From contig CAJUJG010000005.1 of the NCBI GenBank assembly GCA_910586715.1, forward strand, positions 1 through 64,000: a stretch of 64,000 nucleotides of DNA, written 5' to 3'. The notes beneath the pieces were generated by a model that saw only the letters and a program-made list of their open reading frames with translations, ran no database searches and was not told where the DNA came from. This DNA is from an uncultured Lachnospiraceae bacterium. GTDB taxonomy: Bacteria > Bacillota > Clostridia > Lachnospirales > Lachnospiraceae. The first letter of the stretch is position 1. Every line of letters starts with the position of its first letter. This document shows, in pieces, positions 51,083 to 60,400 of this stretch. A program made the position numbers and the translations under genes.

Positions 51083-51117
51083 AAAGGCAGACCGTTTTTA
51101 TATGGTCTGCCTTTTTT
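51083..51117 (+). terminator. Rho-independent terminator after relQ
   Basis: AAAGGCAGACC and GGTCTGCCTTT form a perfect 11-bp stem with a 10-base loop, followed by TTT. The A tract on the left gives some function on the opposite strand. Confidence 0.9.
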
Positions 51118-51182
51118 ATGCACAGAAACATGCCGCCAAGGCGGCACATGGGGGCGCGGAGAGCAGGGAAGATAAATCTTCT

Positions 51183-51644
51183 CTACTCGATTGTTCTTCC
51201 TAGCGCCGTAATATGTACTGCAATGTTACAGTCGGCAATAAACTGATAATTTGCCTCAAGCCCGTATTCAATCAGAATATGAATCGCATCCTCCGTCTCC
51301 TGCGTCTCAACCTTTTTCGTATCAAGCGCAACCATGATATTCCCGAACGGCGTATGATAATCAGTCATCGTCTTTTTTCCCTCTGAAAACACCATCTGTA
51401 CATTTACCGGACCTTTTTTGGAAATCATAAACTCTCTGTCCCTAAGCTTTATCAGGTTTTTAACCGGTCCCGCAAACCCGTCTACAAGCTCCTCATATAC
51501 AATAAAGTGTCCGTCATTTTTATAATAATATTCTCCGGGGCAGATTGTCTCTATCGCGTCAAGCTCCTCGTCACTTGCCGACTCTCTCACATCTGCATCG
51601 GCAAACTGCAGTCCCCTTATCGACACCAGCACATCCTTCGTCAT
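51183..51644 (-). CDS. DUF1934 (YwiB-like) protein
   Basis: A 153-residue protein of the DUF1934 family, a small beta barrel of calycin type. Recognisable stretches are DVLVSIRGLQFADADVRESA (about 4-23), PGEYYYKNDGHFIVYEELVD (about 36-55) and YHTPFGNIMVALDTKKVE (about 95-112). The family is cytoplasmic; its function is not established. It is followed by no gene on this strand. In related genomes DUF1934 lies near argS or ispE-type housekeeping genes, as here. Confidence 0.8.
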   Translation of the reverse strand: MTKDVLVSIRGLQFADADVRESASDEELDAIETICPGEYYYKNDGHFIVYEELVDGFAGPVKNLIKLRDREFMISKKGPVNVQMVFSEGKKTMTDYHTPFGNIMVALDTKKVETQETEDAIHILIEYGLEANYQFIADCNIAVHITALGRTIE

Positions 51645-51659
51645 TTATACTATCCTCGC

Positions 51660-51893
51660 TTAATTTTTTCCAAGCAGCTCCAAAATTCCAAGCTTCCATT
51701 CCAGCTTAGGGCTCTGCCCGTTATCCGTTTTATTTTTGTAGAAATACAACTCCATAAACTCCTGTGCCTCCTCTTCGTCAAGCGCGTTTCCGTTCTCGTC
51801 AAAGATGCAGCCACAAGCTCCGTCTATCAATATTTCCGGAGAAAGCGCACCGATCCAAAGCACTACCCCAAGCATCAGCATCATATTTCGCAT
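51660..51893 (-). CDS. Small protein with hydrophobic N-terminus, unknown
   Basis: A 77-residue protein. Residues 1-20 (MRNMMLMLGVVLWIGALSPE) are hydrophobic, suggesting a signal anchor. DGACGCIFDENGNALDEEEA (about 24-43) follows. No family is recognised. AGGAGG lies nine bases before the ATG, a convincing ribosome site. It lies between the GntR regulator gene and DUF1934 on the same strand, with 15-60-base gaps, and probably belongs to the same transcript. Confidence 0.6.
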   Translation of the reverse strand: MRNMMLMLGVVLWIGALSPEILIDGACGCIFDENGNALDEEEAQEFMELYFYKNKTDNGQSPKLEWKLGILELLGKN

Positions 51894-51953
51894 CTGTCCA
51901 TACCTCCTGTTTTTGATGTATAGGATAAGTATGGTCCGCTTTGTGCATCTTAT

Positions 51954-52640
51954 TCACTTACGCTGCTTTTTTTCACCTTTTTCAAGCTGAAGCTGCCGGA
52001 TAATTGCCTCCTCCTGATTGTCAATATGCTTTTTCACCACACTTGCAGCCGCTTTTTTGTCCTTGCACTGAATACTGCGGTACATTTCCTTATGCTCCTG
52101 TACAAGCATATCGTGCTGGCTCTCGTCCTTAATATACTCAAACCGGTACCGGTACATCTGTTCGGAAAGATTGTTGACAAGCTGAATGAGCCGTTTATTT
52201 CCTGTTGACATCACGATTATATCATGGAACGCCACATCTGCCTCGGCAATTTTTCTTGTATCCCTTGTCTCTGTCGCCTCCTCAAAACGTTCACACGCTT
52301 TATAAAGCAACTCAAGCTCCTCCTGCCCCATACGTTCACAAGCAAGCTCTATTGCGAGCGCATCAAGCGCGCTGCGCACCTCAAGCACATCCTTTAAGCT
52401 CTTCCACGAAATCTGTGCTACCTCAGCGCCTCTGCGCGGTATCATAATGACAAGCCCCTCAAGCTCCAGCTTTCGGATTGCCTCTCTTATCGGCGTACGA
52501 CTCACGCCAAGCTTATTTGCCAAATGAATTTCCATCAGACGCTCACCCGGCTTGAGCTTTCCCGTCAAAATTTCCTGCCTCAGCGTGTTAAATACCACGT
52601 CTCGAAGCGGCAGATATTCGTCATCCATAATCATGCTCAT
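51954..52640 (-). CDS. GntR-family transcriptional regulator (FadR/FCD subfamily)
   Basis: A 228-residue regulator. The winged-helix domain (about 10-75) includes ILTGKLKPGERLMEIHLANK then LGVSRTPIREAIRKLELEGL. The C-terminal FCD domain (about 80-215) has EADVAFHDIIVMSTGNKRL (about 137-155), with metal- or ligand-binding His. FCD regulators often bind sugar acids, so a uronate effector is possible. The gene follows ispE by 32 bases, a conserved clostridial arrangement. Its targets are not evident. Confidence 0.88.
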   Translation of the reverse strand: MSMIMDDEYLPLRDVVFNTLRQEILTGKLKPGERLMEIHLANKLGVSRTPIREAIRKLELEGLVIMIPRRGAEVAQISWKSLKDVLEVRSALDALAIELACERMGQEELELLYKACERFEEATETRDTRKIAEADVAFHDIIVMSTGNKRLIQLVNNLSEQMYRYRFEYIKDESQHDMLVQEHKEMYRSIQCKDKKAAASVVKKHIDNQEEAIIRQLQLEKGEKKQRK

Positions 52641-52672
52641 ACGGCTCCTCCTTTCCTCCTGACATTGAATGC

Positions 52673-53560
52673 TTACTCCTGACCATTATAAAATGCCGTA
52701 ACATAAATTTGTGCGCAAATTCCCTTCTGCTGCAGCGTCCTGTACACATATTCCGCCGCAGCCTGCGCCATTGCTGCATCTGTAAACACGCCGAAAATGC
52801 TCGGACCGCTCCCGCTCATCATCGCGCCAAGCGCACCGTTTCCCGTCAGCATTTTTTTAATATCCGTAATAATCGGAAACTCCCGCTCCGTAACCGTCTC
52901 CATAACATTTTCCATGCGCCGCACAATTCCCTCTAAATCGCCGTTTCCAAGCGCCTGCACGATACCGTCAATATCCGGATGCGTTTTTAGCCCGTTTAAA
53001 TCAAGGCTTTGATAAACTTTTCCTGTCGGTACCATAATCGGCGGTTTTACAACCACAAGACTCGCATGAGGCGGTGCGGGCAATGGTGTCAGCAACTCTC
53101 CAATTCCCTCCGCAAGCGCTGTTTTGCCCATAATGCAAAACGGAATATCCGCACCAAGCGGCAGCGCAAGCTCCATCAGCTCCTTTTTGCTTCTGTTCAG
53201 TCCAAACAGCTCATTCATCGCAAGCATTACGCCCGCCGCATCCGTGCTGCCTCCAGCCATTCCCGCTGCAACGGGAATGTTTTTTTTCAGGCTAATCTCA
53301 ATCCCGTGTTCAATGCCGTAATGCTCCCGCATCAATTTTGCCGCCTTATAAATCAGATTGTCCTCCGTTTTTCCAAGGTCATCTTTGCTGTTCACAATCA
53401 AAATAATATCCGGCTCGTGCCGTTTGGTCAGGATTAGCTCATCATAGATGTCTACGGTCTGCATAATCATTTTTACTTCATGATAACCGTTTTCTAGCCG
53501 CTTGCATACGTCTAAACCTAAGTTTATCTTTGCCCTTGCTTTATAGTTTAATGAATCCAT
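52673..53560 (-). CDS. ispE: 4-diphosphocytidyl-2-C-methyl-D-erythritol kinase
   Basis: About 295 residues, a GHMP kinase of the non-mevalonate isoprenoid pathway. It starts MDSLNYKARAKINLGLDVCK, with NGYHEVKMIMQTVDIYDEL (about 25-43). The ATP-binding GHMP motif is KNIPVAAGMAGGSTDAAGVM (about 93-112), and the C-terminal motif is GALGAMMSGSGPSIFGVF (about 248-265). The ATG at 53560 has AAGGGG six bases upstream; the longer frame to 53626 overlaps the upstream gene and is rejected. The product feeds undecaprenyl and quinone synthesis. Confidence 0.95.
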   Translation of the reverse strand: MDSLNYKARAKINLGLDVCKRLENGYHEVKMIMQTVDIYDELILTKRHEPDIILIVNSKDDLGKTEDNLIYKAAKLMREHYGIEHGIEISLKKNIPVAAGMAGGSTDAAGVMLAMNELFGLNRSKKELMELALPLGADIPFCIMGKTALAEGIGELLTPLPAPPHASLVVVKPPIMVPTGKVYQSLDLNGLKTHPDIDGIVQALGNGDLEGIVRRMENVMETVTEREFPIITDIKKMLTGNGALGAMMSGSGPSIFGVFTDAAMAQAAAEYVYRTLQQKGICAQIYVTAFYNGQE

Positions 53561-53612
53561 TCCAATCCCCTTTTGTATTTTTTTCAGTACAATTTTGATT
53601 ATATCGGAAAAA

Positions 53613-54236
53613 CTACGCTTCGTCAACCTCCCAAAGGCTTACCTCGTTCTCATAGTGGTGTTTTTTAAACATCGCTCTATAAACTGTATCAAGCGCTTTA
53701 TGCCAGGCTTCGGTTTCACCGAACGTGATGATGGTATCGGCGGTTCGCTGATTTTGGGCAAAATCGTATATTAAAATGCTGTAGGTTACACCAAACAGGC
53801 GTGAACCAAGCCTTGTGCTCTTACAGCCGTTCTTTTTGTAAAAGGCAATTCTGCGGCAACGGATTTCGCGTTCCTGTTCATTCTTTGCAAAATCAATGTT
53901 TTCCGATTCGATAAAAAAGCCTTTTAATAATGGATAGTTTTCTTTTAAGGTATCTTCAATCAAAGCAAAGAACTGATGTCCGATACCGGTACCGCGGTAC
54001 TCTTTTACAACGGCGAGATAATCAAGCAAACCGTAGGATTGTCCTTCGGGAACGATAAAAACAGCGTAAGCACGCAGAATGTCGTTTTCATAAAGTCCAT
54101 ACGCACTGCTTAGTCCGGTTTGTATGGTATGTATCATACGTTCAAGAGGTTTTAGCTCATCCTTGGGGAAATCGGTTATCATGAAGGTATTATATATATC
54201 TGTGAATTCTTTAACATTTAATTCTTTTAGCATCAT
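53613..54236 (-). CDS. GNAT acetyltransferase
   Basis: A 207-residue protein with a GNAT core: ENDILRAYAVFIVPEGQSYG (about 49-68), LLDYLAVVKEYRGTGIGHQF (about 69-88), with the acetyl-CoA loop EYRGTGIGHQFF, and RIAFYKKNGCKSTRLGSRLF (about 129-148). An additional C-terminal tail (about 170-207) is Trp/His-rich. The substrate is unknown. It is preceded by a perfect 10-bp hairpin (54307-54329). The gap to ispE is 52 bases, so the two may share a transcript. Confidence 0.82.
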   Translation of the reverse strand: MMLKELNVKEFTDIYNTFMITDFPKDELKPLERMIHTIQTGLSSAYGLYENDILRAYAVFIVPEGQSYGLLDYLAVVKEYRGTGIGHQFFALIEDTLKENYPLLKGFFIESENIDFAKNEQEREIRCRRIAFYKKNGCKSTRLGSRLFGVTYSILIYDFAQNQRTADTIITFGETEAWHKALDTVYRAMFKKHHYENEVSLWEVDEA

Positions 54237-54306
54237 TGTTCTGATTCCTTCCTCTTAATACTTTCCGTCATGCCATTCGGTCGGATATAGTGTCGAAAGA
54301 CATTGT

Positions 54307-54329
54307 ATCATAAATCTTCGATTTATGAT
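54307..54329. other. Perfect hairpin upstream of the GNAT gene
   Basis: ATCATAAATC-TTC-GATTTATGAT, 10-bp arms with a three-base loop. No U tract follows on either strand. It could be an operator or a 5'-leader hairpin. ATTGTATCATA recurs nearby at 54303 and 54382. Confidence 0.5.
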
Positions 54330-54456
54330 CAACATTCGCCGTTCGCAAAATGTACAGGTTCACTTTGCTCTCTTGCGCTCATTGTATCATATCAATATAA
54401 CAAATTCTACTGCATTTTATATGACTGGATCAAACCAGTCTATCCATAAAGGAGAA

Positions 54457-54487
54457 AATAAGGCAGAGGTCTGGCCCCTGCCTTATT
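54457..54487 (-). terminator. Terminator of the galactanase gene
   Basis: AATAAGGCAG (54457-54466) and CTGCCTTATT (54478-54487) form a 10-bp stem with an 11-base loop. On the minus strand the stem ends in TTATTTTC. It lies 8 bases after the stop codon. Confidence 0.82.
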
Positions 54488-54494
54488 CTCTTCT

Positions 54495-57400
54495 TTATTG
54501 AATTACAAATTCCTTAGAAACCGTTCCGGAATAATTTCCAATTCCGATAATATGCGCTGCTGCCTTATCATTTGGCTGCATGTTGCCTGTATAAGTTACA
54601 ATATAATCCTTACCCTGCGCAAGACTCTTTCCATTGACACGAATGCTAAGCTTCGGCTCCGCCGGCTTTCCGCTGAAGGTCTGCACCTTGATTTCCTGTA
54701 CGCACGCCGATGTAATCCGCCCTGTCGTAATGGTAAATGCCAACTCCTGCGTCTTCTTTTCGGCGCCCTTTTTAGAAGCATTCAAGCCCTTTTCCGTAAT
54801 CGTTACAGTAGGTTTTACCGCACTCTCAATACTTGCAACCTTGATATTGTCCTGATATTTTACGGCATATGCCGCGCCTTGTTTCATGTCAACCGCTACG
54901 CCAAGCTCCTTATACACAAAGTTAATCTTTGGCTTCACCGCTTTTCCAGTATATTCTGTCGGGCTGACCGTGATTACAAAGTCGTCCAATGTCACATCTT
55001 TTACCGTGAAAATATTGTCAAATTGAACGCTGCCGCTGTAATTGCCCTTACCCGTGATGGTAACGGATGCCACATCACCGGGCTTTTGGTTTTTCTTATA
55101 GGTAAGCGTGTAATCAACACCCTTTATTAGCAGCTTCTTAGCGCTTCCTTCGTTCACGGCATAAATGTCAAGTTCCGGTTTCCATGCAGTTCCTGTGTAT
55201 GGAAGATAAAGCATTCCTCCGTTTTCTCCGACTCTTTTTGCCTCCTTATACAAAATGGTGTCTTCCTTCGTATCCCATGTGATGAGTCCCTTGCCTGCGG
55301 CATCGGAAGCAGTCATCGTAATCGGACGCTTCTTAATCGCAAAGGAAACCTTCTTTGTTCCGGCATAATCGCCCTGTCCGGTGATGGTAACCGTTACCTT
55401 TCCGCTCTTAATGTTTGTCTTATTTCCGTTCTCATCATTGTAGCTTACCGTGTAATCCTGACCGCTGACCAAAGGACCGTATTTTTTGCTTTCGATTGTC
55501 AGCTCCGGGTTGTCGCCTGTTGTGCGAAGCGTAACCTCACTTCCCGTATAAACTTTCGAACCTGTAATCTTGATTTTCGTGTTGGAAATCAAATGATCCT
55601 TATCGACAACCCTGAATTCAACGGTGCGGCTGCCCGTATAACCATTGCTTTCCACGCCTTTGATTGTCGCCGTATATCGTCCGGCTTTTGCCAGCTTCGT
55701 GCTGTTTGACTTCGCACCGGTTTCGTCCTCATAAACCGTTTCTTCTCCGCCATCCGTTTTGCAAACAAGCTTTGTGACGATATATTGCTTATTGAGCGAC
55801 AACGTTTTTGAACCGTTCTTTATTGCAATCTTATACGGCTTTCCTTCCGCCACGGCATCGGCTTTCACAACTATGCCGTAATCATTGATATTCTTCGGCG
55901 AAATTTCAAAGTAGTATTCCGGCGTTGAACCTGTATAATTTCCCTTTCCGGTAATCTTAAGCGACGGCTTTTTATCTTCCCCGGCGCCTGCGCTCACCTT
56001 AACGTTATTCTTGTACGTAACCGTATAATCCCTGCCCTTTTGCAGTACCTTATTGTCCAGCTTCACGATAACGTTCGGTGTAATCTTCTGTCCGGTATAC
56101 GCGCCTCCGGCAGGTGCCGAAATCGTGATATGCTCATCCGTAATCGGACGTTTTGCAATGGTAAAGGTCTGTTTCAGCGCACCCTTAATTTTTGTGCTTC
56201 CGGTCTTTGCAATGACATACATTGTCGCCTTGCCGACTTTGATATTTTTCTCACAATATATAGAATAGTCCTCTTCGGGCGTAATGCTTACATTGACAGC
56301 CTGACCGTTTTTGTCTGTCAGTCCCGTAATTTCCGGCTCAATTTCATCTCCCGTATAATAGTAAACGGTTTCTCCCAATACTGCCGTTGCTTTTGAGATG
56401 TCAAACTTTGTATCCGCAATGGTAAAGTACAGGGTCTTTGTGCCTGTAAATTTGCTGCCCTTTGCCTTAATTGTAATTTCTGCCTCGCCTTTGTCCTTAT
56501 TGTTCTTATAAGATGCGGTATAGTCCGCCTTTGTCAGCTTATAGCCCGCGTAATTTAGCTCCAAATTCAGCTCGACATTTTTGCCGGTGTATTCCTGTGC
56601 CGTCTCATAAACAGCCTTTCCGTCTGCTCCCTGAACAAAGCCTTTCGCCTTGACCTGCTCCATCGGGACTGCGGTGTTAAAGTCAATCTGTGTAAATACC
56701 GCACCAAGCTTTACAGTACCCTCGGGCATTATAAAGGAAGCAAGCATGGTCTCATCACTTCTGTTATTGTCATCAACATTGTACTTCAAAACCGCCGACT
56801 TTTGTCCTGCCTCATCCGTGCTGTATTCCGGCGTTACGCCTGCACCTGCTGCATCTTTTAAAATACCGTCTTCGACATTTTCACCGACAAGTCTTAACTC
56901 CGATAAATAATATCCGTTTTCCGGCATAGCCGCAATGCGCACCACTTCTCCGCTGTCCGGCTCCATGTTGCTGACATTGATAATTCCGTGCTCGACATTA
57001 TCTAAATCAATTCCGTACTTACCATATAAATACAAATCGTCAATTGTTCCCCAAGCACCGGCAATTGTGGATTGGATTTCCATTCCGACACTCAGTTTGT
57101 CTCCGGCAGAAACCTTGATATTTGTAATCTCCGGATTTGTCCAGTTAAGCCATCCGTTGAGCGAACATGCCTGCTCATAAGTCGTCTTGCTTCCGTCCGC
57201 CCCAGTCACGGTCACATACAAAAGCTGTTCATCTTTTGCGGATGCGCCGTTTCCCTGAAGGAAACCGCCAAACGTATAGGTTCCTGCTTTCAGGTCTGCA
57301 ATCTCCTGTGATATTGTAAAATGAAGCGTATCCGCACTCCAAAAGTGCATTCCCGAACCGCCCGAATGCGGGTCGTCGCCATTTACGACAGCAGTGCCTG

Positions 57401-60400
57401 CCGCGGTATTATCCAAAAGCGCAATGTTCCACGGCTCCTGACCGTTCTCGAATCCGCCGTTTACAAGAATACTGCTGGTCGAGAGCACCTCCAGTTCCAG
57501 TGTAATATCATGCTTCTCCGTCTTGGTTTCCGGCTTTCCGTCCACAAGATAATAAGTACATGTGGCAACGCCGTCAATATTGTATATTGCTGCTTTGTCC
57601 GTATTGACAAGCGGCGCCTGATCCTCGTCCCACTCTATGGTAATGGATGCAATATGCGAATTCCCGCCCTCGTCCGAGGTCTTTGTACCGTCACTAAACG
57701 TAACGACTACGTCTTTTCCTTCCGGCCAGGGAATCGGTTCGCCTACATTAACTTTTTTCTCGATTTCATTTTCTACGTTGGCAATTTCATTTTGCCGCTC
57801 TGCGGCAACTGCGCCTGTTTTGATATAGCTGTATACCTTTGATGTTTCAAGTGCTTGACCGTTAAAGTCAAACCATGCCTGATTGTCAACCGCGCTTCCG
57901 CCGTACCATCTTCCCGCATCTGTCGGATCATACTCCGCGGAATAGCTTGTCGCCCAACCGGAACCGTATTTCTCCCAAAGCTGTTTGTTTTTGTTATACA
58001 AGCCTTGGTCAATCGTTTTTCCATTGTAGACATAGTAGGGAGAAATCCAAGCCGGTTCCCAGTAAAATACGCCGATTGCCGGATTTCCTGCGGCATTGCT
58101 GTTTACAAGGTTTACCGCGTTGATTACATCACGCATTTCATCTGCCTGTCCCTGAACGGAAACAGGATACTGTAGTGTCTGTGTTGTTCTCGGTGCGGTG
58201 TTTTCGTGACCGTCACCATCCTCCCATGTCGTTACCCAGGAGGTTTCCGCTACCATAACTTTTTTTCCATAAGTATTGGCTACATTGGTCAATATATTGG
58301 TCAGATTTTCTGTCGTTCCGTGCCAAAACGGGTAATACGATGCCGCAAAAACATCATAATCAACTTTATAATTGTCTACCTGCGCCGCATATCCCGGAAA
58401 TGCACTGGAGGAAGGGTCTGCAAAGTGCAGCGCCACAAGGCAGTTTTTATCAAATTCCCTCACCGCCTTACTTCCGGCATTGAAAAGCTTAGACATATTT
58501 TCCCAGCCCTTTTCGCCGCAAATGCCGTTGTTGGTCTCATTTCCTACCTGAACCATTCCCACGTCAACACCTGCTGCCTTTAACGCATTTAAATTATTCA
58601 GCGTATATTCATAAACCTTCTGTTCTTTTTGTTCCAGTGTCAATCCTTCCCATGCTTTCGGTGCGTCCTGCTTTGACGGGTCCGCCCAAAAATCAGAGTA
58701 GTGGAAGTCAATTAAAACACGCATTCCAGCGTCCGTCGCAAGCTTACCGATAATCTTTGCTTTCGCCAAATCGGAATTGCCGCCGCCGTATCCGTTACCG
58801 TTGCCGTCATACGGATCGTCCCAAATACGGATACGAACCCAGTTTGTGCCGCCCTGATACAGCATTCTGAAAAAGTCTTCGTCAGACAGCGCGTTGCCGT
58901 TTTCATCTTTAAACACGACGCCGCTTTCTTTTAACGCAACATAAGAGGAAAGGTCTGCACCAGTAATAAAGCCGTCAGGCACCGCAACGCGTTTTACGTT
59001 GATTGTTTTTGCGTCCTGCGGAACATAAACCAGCTCTTCCATTGCTGTGTTCAGGTTCTGATATGCCGTTTGGATTTCATCATCTGTCGGATTTTCTTTT
59101 GCGGCAACTGCCTTCGCCTCGTCAAGCTTTGTGACAAATGCCTGCCATTTTCCGCCGTCATTTTCGTGCAAGTATTTTGGTTCCTCTGCCTTCTCGTCAT
59201 CCTCTTTAAGCTGCGCGGCTTTGGCAATTAAGGTCTGCAGCTCTTCAATTGTAAACAGCATGGAATCATACAGCTTACCGTTTTTATAATATGCCGTTTT
59301 TCCAAAATAAGGCGTCAGGCTGAGCGTATTCTCTGCCGTCTGTGTGCCCTCCATAAACGTTATAACTGTTTCATAGCCTGTATCGTTCTTTTTATATAAT
59401 TTTGCAATTTCGTTATTCTGCGCTTTTGGTGCACAAAATTGTATCGAATACCAGTTTGTATTCTCTGTGGTATTCATACGGTAATAATAAATTCCGTCAC
59501 TTTGGTCTGCGTAAGAAACCGAAACCGTATTTCCCGTACTTTCATCCAAATAATCGGAAAGCTCTTTTGCTGCCCCAATCACAGGCAAACCGTCCTCCTG
59601 ATATGCATATAATGTGATACTGCGCATCAAAAGGTTCACTTTTTCGCTGCCTAAATAGTACTTGCCGTTTTTCACTGCGTATGCGGCTTCACCGTTACTT
59701 AAAACGGGATAATTATTTGCGTCGGCAGAGAATGTCGCCACCGCGGCGGAGGGGTCGCTCTTTTTATGGATTTCAAATCCGGGCCAGTTTTCCGCAGGAG
59801 TCGGTATCAAAACCATAGGGATACTGTACCATCCCGGATAACCTTCTACCTTTGTCATAACATGGGTATCGCCCTCGTTCCATACGCACCAGTCCGTATA
59901 AGTATCTGCGGTAGAATACGAGTTGTCGCCGCTCCAAAAGAACAGTCCTAGTTCGTCATCTGCAGCAACGCTGTCGTTATAGTAGTAGAATGTAACGGCT
60001 GATGTCTTCTCTTCCATATTTGCGATTGCAGACTCAAGCGCAGCGTATACGTCCGTAATGGCATCGCTCTTGTAATCATCCGCCTTCGTCTCGTCATTAC
60101 TTTCACAATCCTTTACGACTGTCTCTGCCTGTTTTTTTGCGTCGCTGAATGCTTTCCAGGAGCCTTCCGTATAGTTATCCTGACCGTTTGCTTCAATTGC
60201 GGCAGTCTCATCTGATGCCAGCAAATCCTTCAGCATTTTTAAGGTAATGCCTTCCGCAAGGTCGATTGACCCATAAAATCTTCCATTTCTATAGTAAATA
60301 TTTCCCTCAAAAACAGGGCTGAAATGAACGGATTGCGTGTCTCCCGAAGCAGGCTCTTTGTTCAGGAATTTTTTTGCAAACACGTAAGATGAATCCGCGT